This document shows positions 36,697 to 45,824 of a stretch of DNA of 64,000 nt, piece by piece. The notes under the pieces are model-generated. The model worked only from the letters and a program-made list of their open reading frames with translations. It did no database searches and had not been told where the DNA came from. The DNA is from Trichococcus sp. K1Tr (GTDB taxonomy: Bacteria > Bacillota > Bacilli > Lactobacillales > Aerococcaceae). The stretch spans positions 137,620 through 201,619 of the forward strand of contig NZ_JAQMHR010000005.1 in assembly GCF_028309625.1 (NCBI RefSeq), read 5' to 3'. Made by a program: the position numbers and the translations under genes. Each line of letters starts with the position of its first letter. The first letter of the stretch is position 1.

Positions 36697-39600
36697 ATGT
36701 GCAAAATTCCGAGAAACGATGAGGCAACAATTGAAGAAAATCTGATTCAGGTTCTGGGTGAGGGACATAATCAGTGGAACTATCGCAAGGACCTAAAATC
36801 AGAAGAGGATTTATGGCAGAATTTACGCAGAAAAATTACCCAAAATAACTTATCCGAAATCGGCGAGAATCCGATCACGGATAAAGAATTTGATTCGATA
36901 AAAATAGAGCTATTGTTGCACACAAAGACGCCATTCCATGCCGCAAAGTGGTTGAAGGGCGAAAATGGCATTGCGCGCATTACCATCGATCGTGAAGAAG
37001 TAGCTTTGGGCTCGATGTCATTGATTCTCTATTCAAACCAGGACATCGGCGGGGGGATTTCCACTTATGAGGTGGTTAATCAAATTGCTAAACGCAAGGC
37101 GGATATCGATGATAGGGAACGTAGATTTGATGTGACCTTATTGATCAACGGCCTGCCGATTGTTCAAATCGAATTGAAACAAGCAGGCGCGAAAGATGGC
37201 TATTATCAGGCATTCAATCAAATTAAAAAATATGCCGAAGAAGGCATGTTTCGGAATAATATCTTTTCAACGCTGCAGCTGTTTGTGATTTCAAATGAAC
37301 ACACGACCCGCTATTTTGCGAATGCGCTACCAAAAAATATGGATCGAAAATTCCTGTTCAGCTGGAGAACGACCGATAACCGAAAAGTTGAAAATATATA
37401 TGAGTTTGTGAAGCAAGTACTCAATATTCCGGATGCGCATCGCTTGATTGCGCATTATACAATTGTCAGCGAAGACAATGATAACAAGGTGTTAATGGTG
37501 CTGCATCCTTATCAAATCCATGCTATTGAGGCATTGTTTACATCTGCAATGAAACATAAATCCGGATTTATTTGGCATGCGACGGGCTCTGGTAAAACAC
37601 TGACCAGCTTCGTGTCTACAAAATTGCTGGCACGCAAGCCGGGTGTTGATCGGACGATCATGCTGATAGACCGCAAGGACTTGGACAATCAAACAACCAG
37701 TGAGTTTACAAAATTTGCTTCCGAATTCAATACGGGGATATCTTCTGGAAATGTGCGGGCAAATAGCCTGATCGTTGGGACTGGAAGCTCAAAGGAACTC
37801 AGTAAGACGCTGTTGTCTGACACCAATAACAACACGGTGATCATCACGACCCGTCAAAAACTGGAGTCGGCTTTGCGTCACGCTCAGAAACAAAAAGAAA
37901 ATAAAAACGTGGAACGATTCAAGAAGTTATTGGGACAGCACATTGTTTTCGTCGTGGATGAATGTCATCGTGCGTTGAGTGCTGAAGGGATGGATGAAAT
38001 CAAAAAGTTTTTCCCGAATTCGACCTGGTTCGGTTTCACGGGAACGCCGATTTTTGAAGAAAACAAAAAGCAAGCCAAGGGTCAGCTAGCCCGGACGACT
38101 CATGACCAATACGGAGAGCAACTGCATACCTATACGATCAAAAATGCGTTAGATGACAACGCTGTTCTTGGATTCCAAGTTGAGCATGAGGATACGATCC
38201 AGCAAACAACATTGAACAATCATATTTTCAATCAGCTCAAGGTGAATGAGAAATATGCCAGTTACAGTGTTGACGGGATCAATGATGTGATCGATCAGAT
38301 GCCAGCGGTTGAGAAAGAAGACTATTTGGAAGCATCTGTTTATGAACGGGATGAGCATATCCAAAAAGTGCTGCACAAGATATTCCGTCCCGATAATGCT
38401 TATGTTAAATTCGACTTCCAAAATGGCCGTCCGCAAAAGTCAGCTATTTTGACGACTAGTTCGATTGATATGGCAAAAAAATATTACCATGCCATTAAGG
38501 CAATGACAAAAGAGCCCAATTGGATTCAGCGGGAATTCGCCGATCATCCAATCCGCACCGGTCGTACTATTGAGGATCCTGATTTCCCAAGAATCGCAAT
38601 CACGTATTCGTTGCAAGAAAATGAAGTAGACTCAGCCGAAAATCAAAAAGAAATGAAGAAAATCATCAAGGACTACAACCAATACTACAAATCAGCTTGG
38701 GCAATCGATGATATCGACCGATACAACGGAGACATTAACAATCGCCTTGCTCGCAAAAGGGCGGAATTCAAAGAGTTCGGTAAACAGGTTGACTTGGTCA
38801 TTGTCGTGGATAGGTTATTGACTGGTTTCGATGCACCAACCATCCAGACTTTATTTGTCGACCGCAACCTAAGCTATGCCAATTTGATTCAGGCCTTTTC
38901 CCGTACCAATCGAACATACCCTAATAAAACAAAAGGATTGATCGTTTCGTTTCGAAAACCGCACACGATGGAGAAAAATGTCGCTGAAGCAACCAGGCTA
39001 TATTCGGAAGCGAAGGAAGAAACGGATCTTATTTATCCGACCTACGAAAAATCCAGAAAAAAATTCAACAAGGGACACAAACGACTCACTGGCTTCATTT
39101 CAGAACACCCGGATATTAGGGTTGAGTCACCAGTAGAACAAAGAATTGAGTTCATCAAAGCCTTCCAGGAACTGAATAATTCATTCGAAGCCCTTGTGAC
39201 ATACGATGATTACAATGACGATATGGAAAAGTCTAAAACCTTAAAAGAACAAGTGATGATCTTGGAAGAGAACCTGGGACTTTACCATACGATAAAAGGA
39301 TCCCTTGTTGACCCAGGACCTATTGACCCAATTACTCCAACTGGTTTATCAGAAATCGAATTCTATTCAGATAACCCAATCAAACTCTATGATATCGATT
39401 CAACTTATATCGATCAGCTTTTGAATACCTATTCCGCGCACAATAAAAACGTACGGGATGATATAGAGAAAGCCATGCAGAAGTTGAACAAATCCGAGGT
39501 TGTCCGAGAAGTATACCGTGCGATTTTGAATGACATTGACTCGAAAAGGGTTGACCCTGAAGAAGACATTTTTGCGCTAAAACGACGTTACTTTACAACT

Positions 39601-39858
39601 GCCAAAAATGACACGATTGCAGATTTTGCCACGAATTGGTTTGTCTCTGCAACACCGTTGTACTCATCTGCCGTTCAATACGTAGTGGGTATGGAGCCTA
39701 TTCCAAATATTGGTAGCATCATTGACAGCCTAAATTTCGAAGAGTACAAGGCACTTAATCCTAATACTAAGAAATTTCAATACGGTCCAGAAATGAAACG
39801 TGAATGGCGGAAGGTGCTGGACGAAGGAGTAGTTCCGTTGGATGATGAGTTAAGATAG
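36697..39858 (+). CDS. hsdR: Type I restriction-modification restriction subunit
   Basis: 1053 residues. The N-terminal nuclease domain has the catalytic stretch DVTLLINGLPIVQIELKQAG near 145-165. The helicase follows: Walker A WHATGSGKTLTS near 290, Walker B VVDECHRAL near 425, GFTGTPIFEENK near 450, and the second RecA lobe with ITYSLQENEVD and QAFSRTNRTYPNK near 735. A C-terminal helical part contacts M2S. It translocates DNA and cuts at a distance from unmethylated sites. Full length. Confidence 0.95.
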   Translation: MCKIPRNDEATIEENLIQVLGEGHNQWNYRKDLKSEEDLWQNLRRKITQNNLSEIGENPITDKEFDSIKIELLLHTKTPFHAAKWLKGENGIARITIDREEVALGSMSLILYSNQDIGGGISTYEVVNQIAKRKADIDDRERRFDVTLLINGLPIVQIELKQAGAKDGYYQAFNQIKKYAEEGMFRNNIFSTLQLFVISNEHTTRYFANALPKNMDRKFLFSWRTTDNRKVENIYEFVKQVLNIPDAHRLIAHYTIVSEDNDNKVLMVLHPYQIHAIEALFTSAMKHKSGFIWHATGSGKTLTSFVSTKLLARKPGVDRTIMLIDRKDLDNQTTSEFTKFASEFNTGISSGNVRANSLIVGTGSSKELSKTLLSDTNNNTVIITTRQKLESALRHAQKQKENKNVERFKKLLGQHIVFVVDECHRALSAEGMDEIKKFFPNSTWFGFTGTPIFEENKKQAKGQLARTTHDQYGEQLHTYTIKNALDDNAVLGFQVEHEDTIQQTTLNNHIFNQLKVNEKYASYSVDGINDVIDQMPAVEKEDYLEASVYERDEHIQKVLHKIFRPDNAYVKFDFQNGRPQKSAILTTSSIDMAKKYYHAIKAMTKEPNWIQREFADHPIRTGRTIEDPDFPRIAITYSLQENEVDSAENQKEMKKIIKDYNQYYKSAWAIDDIDRYNGDINNRLARKRAEFKEFGKQVDLVIVVDRLLTGFDAPTIQTLFVDRNLSYANLIQAFSRTNRTYPNKTKGLIVSFRKPHTMEKNVAEATRLYSEAKEETDLIYPTYEKSRKKFNKGHKRLTGFISEHPDIRVESPVEQRIEFIKAFQELNNSFEALVTYDDYNDDMEKSKTLKEQVMILEENLGLYHTIKGSLVDPGPIDPITPTGLSEIEFYSDNPIKLYDIDSTYIDQLLNTYSAHNKNVRDDIEKAMQKLNKSEVVREVYRAILNDIDSKRVDPEEDIFALKRRYFTTAKNDTIADFATNWFVSATPLYSSAVQYVVGMEPIPNIGSIIDSLNFEEYKALNPNTKKFQYGPEMKREWRKVLDEGVVPLDDELR

Positions 39859-40121
39859 TTCATGTTTTACGATTGCTGTTATTAAGGCATAACCTCGCTG
39901 ATATGGGAGGATGAAATGATTCTGTACAATTTATTGGTTTAGTAGGGCGATTCCTGGAGGATTATGACTAATTTAAGCATAAAATCTAAAATAATTGCTT
40001 TCAGAACTCATAATAATTAAGCTACTGATGAAAACATAGAGTCAAGAATTTCATTTAACATTTGGGAAGAACTATGATTGTCTTGGAAAGATAATATAAA
40101 TCAAACCTGAGGAGGAATTAT

Positions 40122-42704
40122 ATGTTTGAAAAAGGTACTAAATGGATTAGGGCTGACTATCATCTCCACACAAGAGCAGATAAAGAATTTACATATTCAG
40201 GTGATCCCGATAGGTTTGTTAGCGATTTTGTTGATAAACTAACAGAACAAAACATAGGTTTAGGTGTTATAACTAACCACAATAAGTTTGATTTGGGTGA
40301 GTATAAAGGAATAAAAAAGAAAGCAAAAAATGAAGGGATCATTATTCTCCCTGGAGTTGAATTATCTGTAAAAGAAGGGTCAAACGGAATTCATTGTCTT
40401 ATTATTTTTAATGATGAGGAGTGGATAAAAGGCACAAATGAATCAATCAACCAATTTCTAGATGAAGTTTTTAAAGGAATCAACAACAGAGAAAACGAGA
40501 ATACCAGGTGTAATAAAGATTTAGCTGGAGCAATCGAATGCTTAAATAGCTATAATAAAGATTATTTTATTATTATGGCTCATGTAGAACAAAAGAGTGG
40601 TTTTTTTAAAGAATGTGAAGGAGGACTAATAGGTTCTCTTTCCTCTAATATATGGTTTAAAAGTAAAGTATTGGCTTTTCAAAAAGGCCGAACACGCGAT
40701 AAAATGAAAAAAGTTAAAGAGTGGATGACCTACGAAATTCCTTATGTGGAAGCGTCAGATTGTAAATCTATAGATCAAATAGGGAAGGGCAAAAGGTCCT
40801 ATATAAAAATTGGCGATGGTAGTTTTGACTCAATATTGTTGTCTTTTAAAGATTTCAGAAATAGACTTTCTCTAGAAGGGAAAATAGTAAGTCACGGTTT
40901 TATCAAATCAGCAGAATTTATTGGGGGAAAATTGGATTCACAAAAAATTTTTTTATCTCCCGAATTAAATTGTCTTATTGGAATTAGAGGTAGTGGTAAA
41001 TCAAGTGTGATAGAAGCGATTAGATATGCTTTAGATTTACCTGTGTCAGAGTCGGATAAGTCATACAAAACTGACGTAGTTAAGAATCTATTAGGCTCTG
41101 GTGGACAAATTATATTGAAGGTCCAAGATGATTATCAATATAATTATACAATCAAGAGGATTTTAAATGAAACACCACATGTATTAAATGAAGAAGGCAA
41201 TGACATTGGAGTTAAAATTGACACAATCTTGAAGGCTCCTTTATATTTTGGTCAAAAAGATTTATCCTCTACTGGTAACGGCTTTGAACTAGAATTATTA
41301 GATAAGTTAGTGGGACAAAAAAAATTAGAATCTAGACAACATTTGAAAACTATCAACGAAGATTTAGTTAAGGAAATAAAAAGTCTTTTTGATTTAGAAG
41401 ACTCGATCAATGGTGTAGCAGATTTGAAAACAAGTTTAAATGATACACAACATAAAATTAATACTTTTGAGGATAAAGGTGTAGCAGATAAATTATCTAG
41501 GCAGGTAAATTATCAAAGTAACATGAAACATTTCGATAATGTCGAAAAACAAGTTTCTGATTATATTGAAAAAATAAATCATCTTATTAATTCAACGGAG
41601 CTAGAAGAATTATCTAGACTAAAATCAGCTAAATCGGTAGAATCTTCTGAACTTTTTTTAAAATTAAGTAAAGAGATTGTAGATGTTATAGCCACAAAAA
41701 ATGATTTAAGAGAGCTGAAAGAATCTATAACCAAACACTCTGATACAATTATCGTTTACAAGAATAATTTGCAATTAACATTAGATTCTTTAGAAGAGGA
41801 ATTTGCTGAAATCAAAAGAGAAATTAATATTCCGAATTTAGACCCTGATGATTATGGTAAGTTAAAGGACCGGGAAGAAAAATTAACAAAATCAATTGAT
41901 GATGCTTCTAAAAGAGAAGAATTGAAGGGTGAAATTCTTACTAGAATTAGAGCGCTCTCTTCTACACGAAATGATGCCTTATTGAAAGAATTTAATGCAT
42001 ACAATGAAGAAATTGATAAGATTAATAATAGTCAAAATTCTCTTCAATTAAGTATATCGTTCAAAGGTAATAAAAAAGCATTTTTAGATAAACTGAACAT
42101 TATGTTTAGAGGTTCTGGCATCACTCAATCAGCTTATAGCAATATTAGTGAGAGATTTCCTGATTTTACTGCACTAATAATAGATGTAATGCTAGAGAAT
42201 TCAGTTGGGATCTCTGAATTAATAACCGATACTCAACTTACAAAAATTAAAGAAAAAATCCACAATGGCTATGATGAATACATTAAAATTAAAACCCCTA
42301 ATCTCATTGAGATAAATTATCATGGGAAACCAATAATCAAACATTCCATTGGTCAAAGGGCGTCTGCTTTAGTGTTGTTTATTTTGACACAAAAGGAAAA
42401 TAATCTGATCATGATAGACCAACCTGAAGATGATTTAGACAATCAAGTAATATATAAAGAGATAATCAAAGAAATTAAACTCCGAAAACCTGATGTGCAG
42501 TTCCTTTTTGCGACTCATAATGCTAATATTCCGGTATTAGGAGACTCTGAACAAGTTATATCTGTTGCGTATGATCAGAGCGCAATTGAGCTTTCTACAG
42601 GTAGTATAGACAACAAAGAGATACAAAAAAGAATTGTAGATATAATGGAAGGAGGTTCTGAAGCATTTAATAAGCGAAATGAAATTTATAGTTTGTGGAA
42701 ATAA
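40122..42704 (+). CDS. TrlF-like PHP-domain ATPase
   Basis: 860 residues. The N-terminal PHP phosphoesterase domain has metal-binding motifs DYHLHTRAD near 12-20, VITNHNKFD near 50, GVELSV near 80 and HCLIIF. An SMC/RecN-like ATPase follows: Walker A GIRGSGKSSV near 288-297, long coiled coils between about 400 and 670, then IGQRASALVLFIL and Walker B IMIDQPEDDLDNQ near 765, and FATHNANIPVLGD. The layout matches proteins called TrlF-family, found in defence islands. The 263 bases between hsdR and this gene hold only its ribosome site GGAGG and no other signal. Confidence 0.8.
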   Translation: MFEKGTKWIRADYHLHTRADKEFTYSGDPDRFVSDFVDKLTEQNIGLGVITNHNKFDLGEYKGIKKKAKNEGIIILPGVELSVKEGSNGIHCLIIFNDEEWIKGTNESINQFLDEVFKGINNRENENTRCNKDLAGAIECLNSYNKDYFIIMAHVEQKSGFFKECEGGLIGSLSSNIWFKSKVLAFQKGRTRDKMKKVKEWMTYEIPYVEASDCKSIDQIGKGKRSYIKIGDGSFDSILLSFKDFRNRLSLEGKIVSHGFIKSAEFIGGKLDSQKIFLSPELNCLIGIRGSGKSSVIEAIRYALDLPVSESDKSYKTDVVKNLLGSGGQIILKVQDDYQYNYTIKRILNETPHVLNEEGNDIGVKIDTILKAPLYFGQKDLSSTGNGFELELLDKLVGQKKLESRQHLKTINEDLVKEIKSLFDLEDSINGVADLKTSLNDTQHKINTFEDKGVADKLSRQVNYQSNMKHFDNVEKQVSDYIEKINHLINSTELEELSRLKSAKSVESSELFLKLSKEIVDVIATKNDLRELKESITKHSDTIIVYKNNLQLTLDSLEEEFAEIKREINIPNLDPDDYGKLKDREEKLTKSIDDASKREELKGEILTRIRALSSTRNDALLKEFNAYNEEIDKINNSQNSLQLSISFKGNKKAFLDKLNIMFRGSGITQSAYSNISERFPDFTALIIDVMLENSVGISELITDTQLTKIKEKIHNGYDEYIKIKTPNLIEINYHGKPIIKHSIGQRASALVLFILTQKENNLIMIDQPEDDLDNQVIYKEIIKEIKLRKPDVQFLFATHNANIPVLGDSEQVISVAYDQSAIELSTGSIDNKEIQKRIVDIMEGGSEAFNKRNEIYSLWK

Positions 42705-42792
42705 TGATGAATAATGCGGTTAGACAGTACAGTTTTCCTGAATAAAAATTTGAAATATTGATGAATTATATTTACAATGCGTATGTTAATAG

Positions 42793-42820
42793 CTCACCTT
42801 TCACAATTGGAAAAGGTGAG
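42793..42820 (+). terminator. Stem-loop after the TrlF-like gene
   Basis: CTCACCTTT pairs with AAAAGGTGAG around CACAATTGG. There is no clear T-run, so it may be a weak terminator or an RNA 3' end. Confidence 0.4.
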
Positions 42821-43049
42821 AGAATCTTAAGGTTAACAGTTCTATGATTTCCCATAGATAAAATATTCGAAGTATATGTGTCTGATTTAATAAAAATCAC
42901 CTTGTGCCTACTTTTTCAGTATGAAACAAGCGTTCAGAAAAATGCACCTAAATGATATGAAATCGAGATATAAAAACAATTTGGATTTTTTTGAGATAAT
43001 AAAGTTCCACCAAAATAAAAAGAAATATAATGATGTTTTATATAACAAG

Positions 43050-43058
43050 TGATATAAT
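43050..43058 (+). promoter_or_regulatory. TG-extended -10 before the reverse transcriptase leader
   Basis: TGATATAAT at 43050-43058. Transcription would start near 43065, about 345 bases before the reverse transcriptase start codon, leaving a long untranslated leader. Confidence 0.6.
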
Positions 43059-43064
43059 AGGATG

Positions 43065-43390
43065 GCCTACTATTATCATGCTAGTAGAATTATATGTTTG
43101 TAACTGTCAAGTAGTAACTCACTGAATTGCTCAGTAAAGTTCTGCTTTGAGTTAACTTCAAGGAATATTAATATTAATAATCCTCGAATTAACAAGATTG
43201 TGCCGCAGGGTGACGTAGGTAGAGTGATATTCATTTGACTTGAACCTCCTAAGATCTCCTCAATAACATTATAAACGATTAGTTGAATCACTCTGGTGTG
43301 CTACAGAAAAAAATGGTCAATACTGTAGTTCTATGACTCAGTGCTGCAGAAGGGATATTTGCCAGAAACCAGGTCTGCAATTCCTTCCGC
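43065..43390 (+). ncRNA. Candidate structured RNA leading the reverse transcriptase
   Basis: No sense-strand gene fits here, yet many inverted repeats do: CTACTA/TAGTAG (43067-43072/43082-43087), ACTGA/TCAGT (43121-43125/43131-43135), AGGAATATTAA/TTAATAATCCT near 43160-43184, AGAGTGAT/ATCACTCT (43221-43228/43287-43294) enclosing 58 bases, CTACAG/CTGTAG (43301-43306/43323-43328) and TGCAGA/TCTGCA (43345-43350/43374-43379). A long-range CACTGA/TCAGTG pair (43120-43125/43338-43343) could close the core. Stand-alone defence reverse transcriptases such as DRT2 use an upstream RNA as template; that role is inferred here. Confidence 0.45.
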
Positions 43391-43411
43391 TCCAAAAAAA
43401 GAGGTGTAATT

Positions 43412-44758
43412 ATGTTAGATTCTAGAAAGTACAAATCGAAACGTTATCTACACTTTGATCATAGAATAAAAATTGAAAAAGTTGAAAGCTATGTGACAGA
43501 TCCCAAAAGGATTGCTGTGCATAGCTTTTTGCCATTCATTCACTATGTTAATTCATTCGAGAAGAATATTGGATATAAAAATTCGGAAATGAACAATCGT
43601 CCAATAAAAACAAAAAATAGGGATATTATGTATGCTAGTCATTTGGATAATTATATTTATAAATACTATGCAGAGACTTTAAATGATAAATACAATCTTT
43701 ACACTCTCAATCATGAAGTTGATGAATGTTCAACTGCCTATCGGAACAATAAAAAGGGAAAATCAAATATTGATTTTGCTGCTGAAATCATAGATAGAAT
43801 TTCTTGTTTAGAAGAAGCATTTGTTCTTGTTGGAGATTTCACTAACTTTTTTAATAAAATTGACCACAGGATTATGAAGCAGAATCTTCTCAGGATATTT
43901 CAAAAACAAAAACTGAGTAGTGATTGGTATAACGTATATAAATCTGTAACTAAATACGGGTATTATGAAAAAGACTTATTAGTCAAAATATTTGGCACTG
44001 ATAAAGAGATTAGAAATGCCAAAAAAGCGAGTTATTTCCCTCAAATGAAAGACTTTCGAAATTTTCAGAGAGACCACTCAATTAGCAAAAATGAACATAA
44101 ATATGGGATTCCACAGGGTACTGCTATCAGTGCTGTGTTTGCAAATGTCTATTCGATTGAATTTGATGTTTGCATGAAGAATTTGGCAGATCAGCACCTT
44201 GGAATGTATCGAAGATATTCCGATGATTTTATATTGGTCATTCCAAAAAAACAAATCAGCGGTGTAGTCTCTCAAACCCAAATTGAAGTAATTGAAAAAA
44301 GAGTTAGAGCTCTAGCCGAGGAAAATAAAATTGAAATACAAGAGACTAAAACTGGGTTATTTGATTATAGTGACAATAGAATAACCAATATAAAAGAGAA
44401 AAAAGTTTCTCATATTGATTATTTAGGTTTTGTATTCGACGGAAAAAGAGTCCAAATGCGAGGGAAAAGTCCATATAAATTTTATCGTAAGGCATATAAG
44501 CTGATTGATAGCTCTAAAAAGGTGAGGGCAAGAAAAAACAAAAAAGAATTACCTTATCGAAAAATGATTTATAGTTTATACACTGATCTTGGCATAAATA
44601 GAGGAGATTTTGGGAATTTTATAGCTTATGCTCAAAGGGCGCAAGATACTTTTGATCAATTATCTCCAAATACTGAAAATTTAATGATGCAACAAATAAA
44701 GAATAGGAAAAAGAACATTGAAAAAAGACTTGGGATTAAGATTCATACTCAAGTTTAA
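43412..44758 (+). CDS. Stand-alone reverse transcriptase, defence-associated (DRT/UG) type
   Basis: 448 residues. An N-terminal region (YLHFDHRIKIEKVESYV, then HSFLPFIHYV, ASHLDNYIYKYYAETL) leads to a polymerase core: motif A GDFTNFFNKIDH at 141-152, motif B GIPQGTAIS at 232-240, catalytic YSDD at 269-272, then IDYLGFVFDGKRV near 345 and a short thumb. All catalytic aspartates are present. It has no maturase or HNH domain (against a group II intron) and no retron NAxxH or VTG motif. The likeliest class is a single-gene DRT system, DRT2-like by layout. The start follows AGAGGTG. Confidence 0.85.
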   Translation: MLDSRKYKSKRYLHFDHRIKIEKVESYVTDPKRIAVHSFLPFIHYVNSFEKNIGYKNSEMNNRPIKTKNRDIMYASHLDNYIYKYYAETLNDKYNLYTLNHEVDECSTAYRNNKKGKSNIDFAAEIIDRISCLEEAFVLVGDFTNFFNKIDHRIMKQNLLRIFQKQKLSSDWYNVYKSVTKYGYYEKDLLVKIFGTDKEIRNAKKASYFPQMKDFRNFQRDHSISKNEHKYGIPQGTAISAVFANVYSIEFDVCMKNLADQHLGMYRRYSDDFILVIPKKQISGVVSQTQIEVIEKRVRALAEENKIEIQETKTGLFDYSDNRITNIKEKKVSHIDYLGFVFDGKRVQMRGKSPYKFYRKAYKLIDSSKKVRARKNKKELPYRKMIYSLYTDLGINRGDFGNFIAYAQRAQDTFDQLSPNTENLMMQQIKNRKKNIEKRLGIKIHTQV

Positions 44759-44860
44759 ACATCTTTGACCATTAAGGAATAAACAACAAGTACTCCAATC
44801 AAAAGAAAATCTTGGAGGTCAGCAGCAAGCGCTAATGGATGCCAGAAAGGGATGACACAC

Positions 44861-45187
44861 ATGAACACAATGGACAAAGTCAATAAATTTCGCGATGACC
44901 GCGACTGGCGCCAATTCCATAACGAGAAGGACCTTGCCATCTCGATTTCGTTGGAGGCTGCAGAACTGCTGGAGCTCTTCCAATGGAAATCGCCTGAGGA
45001 AGTCAGAGAGAACAGCATCGAACGGATCAAGGAAGAGCTCGCCGATGTGCTAATCTATTCCCACATGCTCGCAAGCAACCTCGATTTGGATATCGATAAG
45101 ATCATCGAGGCAAAGCTGGAGAAGAACAATATCAAGTATCCAGTGGACAAAAGCAAAGGGAATAAAGAGAAGTATACGGAGCTGTGA
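44861..45187 (+). CDS. MazG-like nucleotide pyrophosphohydrolase
   Basis: About 108 residues, all-alpha NTP pyrophosphatase: RDWRQFHNEKDLAISISLEA, AELLELFQW and IKEELADVLIYSHMLAS, with the EExxE-type acidic metal-binding residues. It probably hydrolyses (d)NTPs, house-cleaning or limiting the nucleotide pool. ATG 44861 fits GAAAGG better than ATG 44852. It follows the reverse transcriptase by about 100 bases and may or may not belong to it. Confidence 0.85.
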   Translation: MNTMDKVNKFRDDRDWRQFHNEKDLAISISLEAAELLELFQWKSPEEVRENSIERIKEELADVLIYSHMLASNLDLDIDKIIEAKLEKNNIKYPVDKSKGNKEKYTEL

Positions 45188-45221
45188 TGATAGCCCGAAT
45201 GATGAAGATAAGGGGTACCAA

Positions 45222-45548
45222 ATGGACGACTTAACAATCAAACAAGCAGCTGAAAGATCGAAAAAAATCCGGGAGCATTACCACGCATTAGAAATGAAGC
45301 ACCACGGCAGTGAATGGTCCGTGGAAGAGGATGCATTGGCATTTCTCAGCGACGCGGGTCTTGTGGGGCGCTTGACGATGGCGCAGCAGGGACGCTGGCC
45401 GGTCGGTGAGTCCAATGAAGCCGATTTGGAGCACAAAATCGGTGAAAGCATGTGGTGGCTGATGGTGCTGGCGGACCGGATGGGCATCGACAGCGAGGAA
45501 GCGCTGGATAATTTCTTGAGCACAACCGAGAAGCGGTTTGATCTTTAG
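45222..45548 (+). CDS. MazG-like protein, second copy
   Basis: 108 residues. LEMKHHGSEWSVEEDALAFL, SDAGLVGRLTMAQQGRW and LEHKIGESMWWLMVLADRMG fit the MazG-like helical bundle, with acidic residues in the expected helices. It is 34 bases downstream of the other MazG-like gene but only distantly similar, so this is not a recent duplication. Exact nucleotide substrate unknown. Confidence 0.75.
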   Translation: MDDLTIKQAAERSKKIREHYHALEMKHHGSEWSVEEDALAFLSDAGLVGRLTMAQQGRWPVGESNEADLEHKIGESMWWLMVLADRMGIDSEEALDNFLSTTEKRFDL

Positions 45549-45629
45549 GAGCAATAATTTTTGAAGGCTTGTGTATTTGAATAGCAATTCAGGACCAGTG
45601 GGAGGTTGTTCGTTACTTCCCTTATCTCT

Positions 45630-45688
45630 ACACCAAAAACAGCAGCGAGGAAACCACGACGATGGCTTCCTTGCTGCTGTTTTTGTGT
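45630..45688. terminator. Strong terminator after the MazG-like genes
   Basis: ACACCAAAAACAGCAGCGAGGAA pairs almost fully with TTCCTTGCTGCTGTTTTTGTGT. It isolates the next operon. Confidence 0.9.
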
Positions 45689-45762
45689 GTTCTTTTATTG
45701 ATGCATGCAAAAATCTTTAAAAAGAGCGTTGCCGGATAAAAAGAAATGGGTTATCATGTTAT

Positions 45763-45794
45763 TTGTAAACCTTGAAAATATATAGGGTAACAAT
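45763..45794 (+). promoter_or_regulatory. Candidate BirA (biotin) operator
   Basis: TTGTAAACC at 45763-45771 and GGGTAACAA at 45785-45793 form an inverted pair close to the BirA consensus TTGTTAACC/GGTTAACAA, with a 13-base gap (the usual gap is about 15). It lies 31 bases before bioY, where biotin-loaded BirA would block transcription. Confidence 0.55.
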
Positions 45795-45824
45795 AGAAGC
45801 GGTAAATACAGGAGGAGTTTAGTG

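Noticed and set aside
42921..43052. 43-codon ORF (MKQAFRKMHLNDMKSRYKNN...) before the reverse transcriptase
   Set aside because: No ribosome site or promoter in front, very AT-rich, and its end overlaps the -10 of the next transcript.
43076..43291. 71-codon antisense ORF in the reverse transcriptase leader as an ordinary gene
   Set aside because: No promoter or ribosome site on that strand, and it overlaps the structured leader. Kept only as a side remark in the finding on repeat-encoded proteins.
43412..44758. Reverse transcriptase as a retron, group II maturase or diversity-generating element
   Set aside because: No NAxxH or VTG motif and no msr/msd-like repeat pair directly upstream; no maturase or HNH domain and no intron ends; no template/variable repeat pair or target gene nearby.
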